Source: Gammaproteobacteria bacterium
GTDB lineage: Bacteria > Pseudomonadota > Gammaproteobacteria > SZUA-140
Reading direction: 5' to 3'
Assembly (NCBI GenBank): GCA_026994735.1
Contig: JALWQD010000254.1
Location: 10,092 to 16,476 of the forward strand
Length of the DNA: 6,385 bases
Positions 1 through 6,268 of the stretch are shown here, piece by piece. The translations under genes and the position numbers were made by a program. Position 1 is the first letter of the stretch; each line of letters begins with the position of its first letter. The notes beneath the pieces were generated by a model. It did not search any database and was not told where the DNA came from. It saw only the letters and a list, made by a program, of their open reading frames with translations.

Positions 1-773
1 CCCTGATCATCGAAGCCGATACCCATCGGCCCTTCTGCATAACCAAGCTGAAAATCGAGGGCATTTCGTTCGGTCGGAAAATAGCTGCCACGATAGCTGA
101 TCTGGTCGAGGTTGCGGCCATCATTGACAAAGTCAAAACCGTTGTCTTCACGGTGCATCAGGGTCAAACGTTGCTCGATATTACCGGTAGTTCCGGCGAT
201 ACGAAGAATTTGCCGATGACTTTCATTGCTACCTTCTGTGGTGCCGATATAGAGCCCCTGATCCTGGAAGGGTTGGCGGGTAATGAAATTGATGGTGCCA
301 GCAAAAGCATTGGTACCATCGATGGGGGTATTGCTGCCGCGAACAACCTCGATTCGTTCGATATCTTCAAGGGTCAAGCCGAGGTGATTCCAATCGATAA
401 TAGAAAATAACGGTGAATAGGCGGAACGGCCATCAATGAGCAGTTGCATCTGTCGGGGGAAGGTTGAGCTTTGGCCGTGATAGGTGACTGCAAACTGATT
501 GCCCGCCGCATGGCCTACCTGAAAACCGGGAACCAGGCGCAGCAGATCGACAACTTCGGTGGCTCCGGAAGCAATGATTGTTTCGCGGTCAATGATCGTC
601 GTTGCTGTCGGCACCTCATTGGCTGGCTGTGACAAATGGGTGGTGCTGAGGATGATAGGTATGGGGGCGAAGAAGTCGTCCTCCTCTGCTGTTGGTGTTT
701 CATGAGCAGAGACAAGCTGTGACAGCGTAAGGGCAAAAATCAACGGTATTATTAGATTAGTCATGGTTGGCAT
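1..773 (-). CDS. TonB-dependent outer-membrane receptor, N-terminal part (runs off left edge)
   Basis: This is the first 257 codons of a TonB-dependent receptor, a gated outer-membrane beta-barrel that imports a scarce ligand using TonB/ExbBD energy. The frame is open from the start to the window edge. Residues 1-23 form a signal peptide (hydrophobic stretch LIIPLIFALTLSQLV, likely cleavage after VSA), although its n-region lacks Lys or Arg. An acidic stretch with PIPIILSTT at about 37-45 sits where the TonB box is expected. The plug domain spans about 52-168, with ATTIIDRETI, DLLRLVPGFQV, QLLIDGRS and the hallmark LEDIERIEVVRG (135-146), then NAFAGTINFITRQP; barrel strands follow. The start overlaps the 3' end of the response regulator gene: ATG 773 overlaps by 17 bases and the in-frame ATG at 764 by 8. 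Neither has a clear Shine-Dalgarno, so translational coupling is likely. The ligand cannot be inferred. The family is secure; the exact start is not. Confidence 0.92.
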   Translation of the reverse strand, partial: MPTMTNLIIPLIFALTLSQLVSAHETPTAEEDDFFAPIPIILSTTHLSQPANEVPTATTIIDRETIIASGATEVVDLLRLVPGFQVGHAAGNQFAVTYHGQSSTFPRQMQLLIDGRSAYSPLFSIIDWNHLGLTLEDIERIEVVRGSNTPIDGTNAFAGTINFITRQPFQDQGLYIGTTEGSNESHRQILRIAGTTGNIEQRLTLMHREDNGFDFVNDGRNLDQISYRGSYFPTERNALDFQLGYAEGPMGIGFDDQ

Positions 774-1404
774 ATTGTTGGGCGATGATGACTGCCTGGG
801 TTCGATTGCTGGCACCAAGGGTCTTGAGGATTGATGTAATGTGGACCTTGACCGTGTTTTCAGAGACATTGAGATGGCGGGAAATGTCTTTATTGGTCAA
901 GCCGCCAGCGATCAGCTGTAAGACTTCTTGCTGGCGAGCAGTCAGTCGTGACAAAGGATTTTCCTGGTCGGGGGTTGAGCCTGTCAGGCGGGTGCCTGCA
1001 TGGGCGTTTTGTTCAAGCAACGAAGGTGGAATATACGTACCACCGGCAAGAACCCGTTGTACTGCAGCAATGAGTAGATCATGGGGCGAACTCTTGGAAA
1101 TAAAGCCAGCAGCACCATGGTCGATTGAGCGGCGCATAGTGACCAGGTCATTACAGGCCGAGAGGATGATGACCGGCGTGTCGGGCATGTCGGCGGTCAG
1201 TCTGTCGAGGATGTCAAAGCCGCTGGCATCAGGCATAAAATAATCGAGGAGGATCAGATCAGCCGAGTCATCCTGACGGGTTATCATTTCCAGTTCAGCA
1301 GCCGTTGCCGCTTCTGCAATTGTGCTGTCAGGGAAAGCAGACGCGATGGTTTGTCGAATCCCGGTTCTGACGAGAGGGTGGTCATCCGTGATAATTATTT
1401 TCAT
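757..1404 (-). CDS. NarL/LuxR-family two-component response regulator
   Basis: This encodes a 215-residue cytoplasmic response regulator, a normal length for the NarL/FixJ class. The receiver domain (about 2-120) has the acidic pair D7-D8, the phospho-acceptor D54 in LILLDYFMPDASG, the switch residue S82 in VIILSA, and K104 in GFISKSS, so it should be phosphorylatable. A short linker leads to a LuxR-type helix-turn-helix at about 150-208 (LTARQQEVLQLIAGGLTNKD, then NVSENTVKVHITSILKTLGA), a DNA-binding and dimerisation module. I chose ATG 1404 because MKIIITDDHPL is the usual start of this family. A GTG at 1413 would add three residues (MPA), and neither start has a good ribosome-binding site. 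The gene precedes and overlaps the TonB receptor gene, so the two are probably co-transcribed. No histidine kinase is visible in the window, so its partner must lie elsewhere, possibly beyond the left edge. Its target genes are unknown. Confidence 0.95.
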   Translation of the reverse strand: MKIIITDDHPLVRTGIRQTIASAFPDSTIAEAATAAELEMITRQDDSADLILLDYFMPDASGFDILDRLTADMPDTPVIILSACNDLVTMRRSIDHGAAGFISKSSPHDLLIAAVQRVLAGGTYIPPSLLEQNAHAGTRLTGSTPDQENPLSRLTARQQEVLQLIAGGLTNKDISRHLNVSENTVKVHITSILKTLGASNRTQAVIIAQQYANHD

Positions 1405-1451
1405 TGCAGGCACGCCATCTAATTTGGAGATATTTTGCGTTTGGCCCTTAT

Positions 1452-1470
1452 CTTACAGTATTTCCTTACA
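1452..1470. repeat. Tandem TGTAAG repeat upstream of the response regulator
   Basis: Read on the minus strand, TGTAAGGAAA and TGTAAGATAA occur 13 bases apart, about 50-65 bases upstream of the response regulator start. Each copy is CTTACA on the plus strand, at 1452-1457 and 1465-1470. Direct repeats at this spacing in a promoter region can be binding sites for a dimeric regulator, and autoregulation by the adjacent LuxR-type protein is conceivable. That role is inference only; the repeat itself is seen directly. No convincing -35/-10 pair was found in this gap. Confidence 0.35.
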
Positions 1471-1593
1471 TGATGAGCGTTATGGGTGGATTAGGGCCTT
1501 GGTAAGTCGCCAGAGAGACCAATTAATGCTCGCAGGCGTGCTATAAGCGGCGATGCTTACCCATAAGGGTACGGTTCCCAAAGCCGGTGACTA

Positions 1594-3393
1594 TTAAATA
1601 TTTTCGGTCTGGCGTGTGACATCGACGTAGAGTGTCAGTCGTTGTCCAGGTTGGAGATAGCGTCCCTTTGGCAAATCGTTCCAGTTGCGCAGTTGTGATA
1701 TCCGGACACGAAACCGCTGCGATATGCGTGCCAGAGAATCTCCTTTTCTGACCGTATAGCGAATACGGCGGGTTGTATTTTTGCGTGCGCCTGACAGGTC
1801 AAGAGGTGTTTTGATCGCTGCTGTTTTACGTTGCCAGATGACCAGTTTTTGTCCGGGTTTGAGTATATCTCGAGGGGAGAGGCCATTCCAGCGCGCCAGT
1901 TGGCGAACCGTTACCTGGTATTTGCGTGACAGATCCCAGAAGGTGTCACCCCTGCGGACTCTATGGATGGTTTTCTTTTTTGATGAGCTTGCCGGGGCAC
2001 GGGCCTTGATCCGTTTCAGTCGTTGACCGGCTGTCAACGTATACTGCTGAATGCTTCGTGTGGCGACAGGGATAATGAGGTTTTTGCCAGCACGAATCAT
2101 ATGCCCGGCTATTTTGTTCACCCGTTTTAATACCTTGACAGTCGTGCGATATTTCTGGGCGATGTGACCCAGTGTCTCACCGGGGCGGATACGATGTCTC
2201 TGCCAGCGGATACGCTGGGCACGGGGTAATTCTGTCAGAGCATGTTTGAATCCCTCCGCTTTTGCCAGTGGCAGCAATAGCCGGTGAGGACCATCCGGGT
2301 CAGTGGCCCAATGGTTAAAGGCCGGGTTAAGGCGATAAATTTCCTCAAGGGAAATGTCCGCAAGCTCAGCTGCCAGGGCAAGGTCAATTTGTGCGTTGAT
2401 GTCGATAGCGGCAAGATAAGGTTTGTCAGGTATTGATGTCAGTTTGATATCAAAACGGGCGGGGTTTTCAACAATAGCCCTCAAGGCCAGCAATTTAGGC
2501 ACATATGCGCGGGTTTCGCGCGGTAATTGGAGATGCCAGAAATCAGTGGGTTTTTGTCGCCGCTTGTTTTTGCGTATGGCCTTGCGCACAGTGCCAGAGC
2601 CTGAATTATAGGCAGCTAGCGCTAATTCCCAGTCGCCATTGAATTCCCTGTTCAGTTGTTGCAGGTAATCCAGAGCCGCATTTGTTGATGCCAGTATGTC
2701 CCGTCGGCCGTCATACCACCAGTTTTGCTTGAGGCCAAAGCGTCTCGCTGTCGCGGGGATGAATTGCCAGATACCGGCTGCGCGGCCATGCGAGTAGGCA
2801 AAAGGCTGAAAAGCACTTTCAACTATCGGCAGCAGGGCAATTTCCATCGGAATGCCACGTGCGTCGATGGCTGAAACAATCAGATGGAGATAGGGCCTGG
2901 CACGCTCTATCGTGCGGTCAAAATAGCCTTGGTGATGACTATACCATTCTGCTTCCAGTTTGACCCGACGGGGCAGTTTGTCTGACATCAGGAAGCCATT
3001 GCGTATGCGCGACCAGATATCGGTTTCGGACTTGGGCACTGGTGTCGGGAGGGTTGTTTCAGCGCTGGCGCGAGAGTTTTCTGGCGTTCCCGTGGTCGGT
3101 GATTCAGCGAGCGTTTCATTGAGAGAAGCTTGCAGGTCTGGATCCGGCAAGGCAATGTGGGTGCGAAACTTACCCCAGAGAATGGCAATTGTTTCCACTG
3201 TTTCTTCGTCAGGCAGCCTTGCCTCGGAGGGCCCTGTGACAGCAGGCATGTATTCAATCGAGGCTTCTTCAGTTGCTGGTTGCTGAATGCCAGCCGGTGT
3301 GGCACAGCCAGTGATTAGCAATAGTGAACAGATGACAGCCAGATAGCAGCGGGCGCTGCCGCTAAGGCAAAGATTTTGCTTGAGAATATTCAT
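1594..3393 (-). CDS. mltD: Membrane-bound lytic murein transglycosylase D-like lipoprotein with three LysM domains
   Basis: This enzyme cleaves the MurNAc-GlcNAc bond of peptidoglycan to form 1,6-anhydro-muropeptides, probably anchored to the inner face of the outer membrane. A lipoprotein signal ends in the lipobox ITGC, placing the lipidated Cys at residue 30. An acidic Pro/Thr/Ser-rich linker (about 40-125) follows. The family 1 SLT domain (about 165-305) has the catalytic Glu E192 in VESAFQP, then GIWQFIP (207-213) and AYNSG (261-265). Residues 325-385 match the conserved MltD region with AAELADISLEEIYRLNP and WATDPDGPHRLLLP. LysM domains lie at about 398-442, 477-520 and 545-588, with very basic linkers. 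At 599 residues it is longer than E. coli MltD, which has about 450 and two LysM. ATG 3393 is the only reasonable start, since an in-frame stop lies four codons upstream. The gene ends with tandem TAA TAG. It appears to be monocistronic. Confidence 0.95.
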   Translation of the reverse strand: MNILKQNLCLSGSARCYLAVICSLLLITGCATPAGIQQPATEEASIEYMPAVTGPSEARLPDEETVETIAILWGKFRTHIALPDPDLQASLNETLAESPTTGTPENSRASAETTLPTPVPKSETDIWSRIRNGFLMSDKLPRRVKLEAEWYSHHQGYFDRTIERARPYLHLIVSAIDARGIPMEIALLPIVESAFQPFAYSHGRAAGIWQFIPATARRFGLKQNWWYDGRRDILASTNAALDYLQQLNREFNGDWELALAAYNSGSGTVRKAIRKNKRRQKPTDFWHLQLPRETRAYVPKLLALRAIVENPARFDIKLTSIPDKPYLAAIDINAQIDLALAAELADISLEEIYRLNPAFNHWATDPDGPHRLLLPLAKAEGFKHALTELPRAQRIRWQRHRIRPGETLGHIAQKYRTTVKVLKRVNKIAGHMIRAGKNLIIPVATRSIQQYTLTAGQRLKRIKARAPASSSKKKTIHRVRRGDTFWDLSRKYQVTVRQLARWNGLSPRDILKPGQKLVIWQRKTAAIKTPLDLSGARKNTTRRIRYTVRKGDSLARISQRFRVRISQLRNWNDLPKGRYLQPGQRLTLYVDVTRQTENI

Positions 3394-3401
3394 GTCTGGC
3401 C

Positions 3402-3431
3402 ATTATAACGGCATTTCGTGCAGACGGTCGA
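3402..3431 (-). promoter_or_regulatory. Putative sigma-70 promoter of mltD, very close to the start codon
   Basis: On the minus strand a perfect TATAAT -10 (plus-strand 3402-3407) is preceded, after 18 bases, by a weak -35 TCGACC (3426-3431; four of six matches to TTGACA). The first base of the ATG at 3393 is only nine bases beyond the -10. Transcription would therefore start about at the start codon, giving a leaderless or near-leaderless mRNA. No Shine-Dalgarno is visible. The -10 is strong; the -35 and the use of this promoter are inferred. Confidence 0.5.
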
Positions 3432-3462
3432 TATCCTCATGGGAAATAAATAGTCAGAATCT

Positions 3463-3510
3463 GCGTCAAGTGGGTGATCAGCGTGCGCACAAGGGTGAGA
3501 AAATTGACGC
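3463..3510. repeat. Nested dyad in the sthA-mltD gap
   Basis: Two inverted repeats share one axis (between 3486 and 3487). The outer arms are GCGTCAA (3463-3469) and TTGACGC (3504-3510); the centre is the perfect 8-base palindrome GTGCGCAC (3483-3490). The parts between are mostly unpaired. The element lies about 60 bases downstream of the transhydrogenase stop and 70 or more bases upstream of the mltD start. It could be a protein-binding dyad. It lacks the U-tract of an intrinsic terminator. Its function is unknown. Confidence 0.4.
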
Positions 3511-3569
3511 TTCAAGTTCATGATTGGGGACTTTGTGGTGTTTTTCAAATGTTACCCTGGCAGCATGCA

Positions 3570-5021
3570 TTATTGGCCTGATACCGTTTTGTTGACATTA
3601 TCACGGTCAGATTTAGCTGCCATAGCTTCACGTTTCTGGCGCACATCAAGGGCGGCAACACGATAGGCCTCCGCCAGGGTTGGGAAATTGAAGATATTTT
3701 CTACTAGTTCATCAACACGCATGGCCTTGAGGATAGCAATCTGACCAATGTGAATTAATTCTGCAGCACCTTCGCCGGCAATGTGTACACCGAGGATTTG
3801 GCCCGTATCAGCAGCGACGACAAGTTTTAGCAGGCCATCTTGAATGCCTGAAATTTGCCCCCGGGCAATTTCTTCAAAGAGAGCACTACCCGTGACGATG
3901 GCGCCATATTCTGCCCGTGCGGCTTCTTCGCCAAGCCCGACAGCGGCCATTTCAGGGATAGTGAAAATGCCTACAGGAATTGTTCGTGAGAGATGGGCCG
4001 AGGGTTTTCCGAGGGCGTGTCTAACAGCTTGACGCCCTTGTTCCATTGATGTCGAGGCAAGCGCAGGAGGGCCAATGATGTCGCCAACAGCATAGATATG
4101 GGCAACGGCTGTACGGTAATGGTCATCGACGGCTATCAGCCCGCGCGGTGTTGTCTGGATGCCGGTATTGTCGATGTTCAGGGTTTCTATATTGGCAACC
4201 CGGCCAAGCGCAAAGAGAACCTTTTCACTGCAGAGTATCTGACCATTACTGAGTGTACAGCTAACGCCGCTGACATGATCGACCCTCATTTCGTCAACAC
4301 TCATGCCCGGGATATAGCGGCCGTTGAAGTTTTCCAGGGTGCTGACATAACGCTCTGTGAGCTCTTTCTCGAGAAACGACAGAGGTCTGTTGCCCTTATC
4401 AATAATCGTCACCTGCGAACCGAGTACTGCCAGCATGGACGCATATTCTGTGGCAATGACGCCGGCGCCCAGGACAATCATCGATTCCGGCACATAGATC
4501 ATCGACAGGATGGAGTCGCTATCGTAGACATGTTCATGATCAATGAGAACATTATCGGGGTTACGTGGGCGCGAGCCGGTGGCGATGATAATGAAGTCGG
4601 CAGTCAGTAATTCTCGCTGCCCATTGGGTTGAATGATTTCGAGCGTATGTTCATCGATAAAGCCTGCCTGACCATGCCGGTATTCGATGTCATTGCGCTC
4701 GATTTGGCGGAACATATAATCACTGTGTGCTTGAACAACAGATTGTAAATGATTGAGAAGGCTTGGTATTTGTATTTCACTGTCCGACTGTATACCTGCC
4801 GCTTCACAATGTTGTTGAATCTGTGTTAATTGCAAGATGCGCTCGCGCAATGTTTTGCTGGGGATAGTGCCACGATGGACGCAGGCCCCACCAATCTGCT
4901 GGTCACGTTCAATGAGCGTGACACTGTGGCCTTCTTTAGCTGCCTGAATGGCCGCTTTTTGGCCCGCCGGTCCACCGCCAATAATGACAAAATCAAAATG
5001 CCGTGTTTGTTGTGCATTCAT
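3570..5021 (-). CDS. sthA: Soluble pyridine nucleotide transhydrogenase-like flavoprotein (Si-specific, Sth family)
   Basis: This is a 483-residue cytoplasmic FAD enzyme predicted to pass hydride between NADPH and NAD+, which balances the two pools. The N-terminal Rossmann fold has VIIGGGPAGQKAA (12-24) with E38 at the end of the second strand. The redox-site segment GGACVHRGTIPSK (44-56) keeps C47, but the second Cys of disulfide reductases is replaced by T52. This matches Sth rather than dihydrolipoyl dehydrogenase. ATGSRP (147-152), a second nucleotide fold GAGVIATEYAS (185-195), and the FAD motif AVGDIIG (311-317) follow. The C-terminal interface carries FNFPTLAEAYRVAALD (444-459), typical of Sth, instead of the HPT(L)SE His-Glu dyad of lipoamide enzymes. 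A charged tail of about 24 residues makes it a little longer than E. coli Sth (466). Its start overlaps the HDOD gene stop as ATGA, with a GAGG ribosome-binding site 7 bases upstream (5029-5032) inside that gene. Another flavoprotein of this family remains possible. Confidence 0.88.
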   Translation of the reverse strand: MNAQQTRHFDFVIIGGGPAGQKAAIQAAKEGHSVTLIERDQQIGGACVHRGTIPSKTLRERILQLTQIQQHCEAAGIQSDSEIQIPSLLNHLQSVVQAHSDYMFRQIERNDIEYRHGQAGFIDEHTLEIIQPNGQRELLTADFIIIATGSRPRNPDNVLIDHEHVYDSDSILSMIYVPESMIVLGAGVIATEYASMLAVLGSQVTIIDKGNRPLSFLEKELTERYVSTLENFNGRYIPGMSVDEMRVDHVSGVSCTLSNGQILCSEKVLFALGRVANIETLNIDNTGIQTTPRGLIAVDDHYRTAVAHIYAVGDIIGPPALASTSMEQGRQAVRHALGKPSAHLSRTIPVGIFTIPEMAAVGLGEEAARAEYGAIVTGSALFEEIARGQISGIQDGLLKLVVAADTGQILGVHIAGEGAAELIHIGQIAILKAMRVDELVENIFNFPTLAEAYRVAALDVRQKREAMAAKSDRDNVNKTVSGQ

Positions 5022-5887
5022 CGCAGGGCCTCGACAGTCTCCTGTATCTGCTCGATCTTGCCAAAGAGTGCAGAGACATCATCAGGATAAAGATTGAGTT
5101 CGGCCAGAATCGGTAGTTCGCGCAGGGCGTCTTCATCAAAATGGTCGTCATCGATCAGAGCTGTGGCGAAGGCATGTGCACAATTGACAATCATGGCATC
5201 GCGAGCAAAGGATTGGGCCTGCTGGTAATCCTGATAGTAGGCAATCGCTTCGCAGGCCGGATCGGGCAGTGCCCAGGCGCAAGCGAGGACAGTGCCAACT
5301 TGTACATGGAACGAATCCATCAGCTCATAGAGACTGTCATTGTCGGACTGGCTGCCTCTGGCTTGCTCGATATCCACTAATGCTTGCAGACATGTCGGCT
5401 TGCCGATTTCGTGCAGCAGACCGCAAAGAAAGGCCGATTCAACATTGTAGCGTAGTGCCCGTGCTATCTCGCGCGCCCAGGAAGCACTGGCGAGAGAATG
5501 GCGCCAAAGGTTTTCGAGAGTTTTTTCATGACCGCGGACATTAAACAGCTGTGCTTTGACGACCATTGCCAGAGCAATTTCGCTGATCGTCCGCTGGCCA
5601 AGACGAGCGACTGCTTGTTGCAATGAGACAATCTTGCGTGTGCCCATATAGGCTGGTGAGTTAGCGACCTGCAGCAGGTGGGCGGCAAGTGATTGGTCAC
5701 TGTGGATCAATTTCGCTAAATCAGCGGCATCTGTTGATTCATCGCGTACCATCGACAGGATCTGGTTGGCGACTTCCGGTAATATGGGCAGGTCGAGTTG
5801 TTGATCATCGATGACCTTTTGCAGCGATGAGCGCAGCGGTTCCGTGGTTGTGGTTGACTGCGTCAGGCCCTGAGCAATTGATGACAT
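5018..5887 (-). CDS. HDOD-domain signalling protein
   Basis: This is a 289-residue soluble protein with no signal peptide or membrane segment. An HDOD domain fills about 25-230. The hallmark entry is LDLPILPEVANQIL (31-44), followed by LIHSDQSLAAHLLQVANSPA (60-79) and VSLQQAVARLGQRTI (87-101). The position of the HD dyad reads LLHEIGK (157-163), with Glu for Asp, and the later region reads IAYYQDY instead of a His-rich motif. As in many HDOD proteins, phosphohydrolase activity is therefore doubtful, and a scaffold or regulatory role is more likely. No GGDEF, EAL or receiver domain is fused to it. It is the first gene of a unit with the transhydrogenase gene, whose ATG overlaps its TGA. The start at 5887 has AGAGG (5898-5902) ten bases upstream, a slightly long spacing. 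Its signal and partners are not evident. Confidence 0.92.
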   Translation of the reverse strand: MSSIAQGLTQSTTTTEPLRSSLQKVIDDQQLDLPILPEVANQILSMVRDESTDAADLAKLIHSDQSLAAHLLQVANSPAYMGTRKIVSLQQAVARLGQRTISEIALAMVVKAQLFNVRGHEKTLENLWRHSLASASWAREIARALRYNVESAFLCGLLHEIGKPTCLQALVDIEQARGSQSDNDSLYELMDSFHVQVGTVLACAWALPDPACEAIAYYQDYQQAQSFARDAMIVNCAHAFATALIDDDHFDEDALRELPILAELNLYPDDVSALFGKIEQIQETVEALR

Positions 5888-5917
5888 GGTAATTTAGCCT
5901 CTTTTTTCATGGTGTTA

Positions 5918-5945
5918 ATAATGCAAGCCCTGTTTTTGCCGGCAA
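5918..5945 (-). promoter_or_regulatory. Putative promoter of the HDOD-sthA operon
   Basis: On the minus strand TTGCCG (plus-strand 5940-5945) and CATTAT (5918-5923) are separated by 16 bases, each matching four of six positions of the sigma-70 consensus. The leader would be about 25 bases and include the AGAGG ribosome-binding site. The -35 sits inside the perfect palindrome TTGCCGGCAA (5936-5945), so a repressor or activator site could overlap it. Both hexamers are imperfect, so this is a modest call. Confidence 0.4.
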
Positions 5946-5964
5946 TAACGGGGCTGACCGTAAC

Positions 5965-5978
5965 CGGTATCCATACCG
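5965..5978. repeat. Inverted repeat CGGTAT-cc-ATACCG upstream of the HDOD gene
   Basis: Perfect 6-base arms flank a 2-base centre. The element lies about 20 bases upstream of the predicted -35 of the HDOD-sthA operon, where an activator often binds. The loop is too short for a stable RNA hairpin, so a DNA-binding site is the better reading. No regulator can be named. Confidence 0.35.
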
Positions 5979-6234
5979 AAGTTGTCGACCTTTTCTTAAG
6001 AGGCCTTTAATAGGGTTAGGCCGTGAATTTCCGTGAGCACAGTCGCAAAAGGGGTTATGAGTCACCAATACAGTGGTGGAAGTGTTCTTGGAAAGAAGTC
6101 TCTGAGGCGATGAGTTATCTGTTGATGTTCTATTAAATCAATGGCTTATTTTGTTTTTATGTATTTTTAGAGAGACCTTGCAGTACCTCTCTTTATGGAC
6201 GGTACGGCTTGATCCGGTGGCCATTTCTGACATC

Positions 6235-6268
6235 AAAAGCAACCAAGAAACAGCGAACTCAAGGTTGC
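6235..6268 (-). terminator. Weak terminator-like hairpin for an upstream minus-strand gene
   Basis: On the minus strand GCAACC and GGTTGC form a 6-base stem around an 18-base loop, followed directly by TTTTG. A gene entering from the right edge on the minus strand could end here. One minus-strand frame stops at 6335 after 16 residues (GLIRARPQDERTMVSE), but that is too short to identify. The stem is short and the U-tract is only four bases, so this is a low-confidence call. Confidence 0.22.

Noticed and set aside
515..736. 73-residue minus-strand frame MPLRCHSLSLL...
   Set aside because: It is an alternative frame of the TonB receptor start region; the receptor frame carries the signal peptide and plug motifs.
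767..1243. 158-residue open frame on the plus strand
   Set aside because: It is antisense to the response regulator gene, whose receiver and HTH motifs are clear; it has no recognisable domain and Trp/Arg-rich shadow composition.
1558..1571. Hairpin TACCC-ataa-GGGTA just downstream of mltD, considered as a terminator
   Set aside because: The stem is only five pairs and no U-tract follows on the minus strand, so termination is not supported.
4098..4610. 170-residue open frame on the plus strand
   Set aside because: It lies wholly antisense to the transhydrogenase gene, which has intact FAD and NAD motifs; no domain is visible in the shadow frame.
3570..5021. Dihydrolipoyl dehydrogenase or mercuric reductase as the identity of the flavoprotein
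   Set aside because: The second redox Cys is replaced by Thr and the C-terminal His-Glu dyad is missing, which fits Sth and not the disulfide reductases.
5018..5887. Catalytic HD-domain phosphodiesterase (HD-GYP)
   Set aside because: There is no GYP motif, the HD position reads HE, and the overall pattern is that of HDOD.
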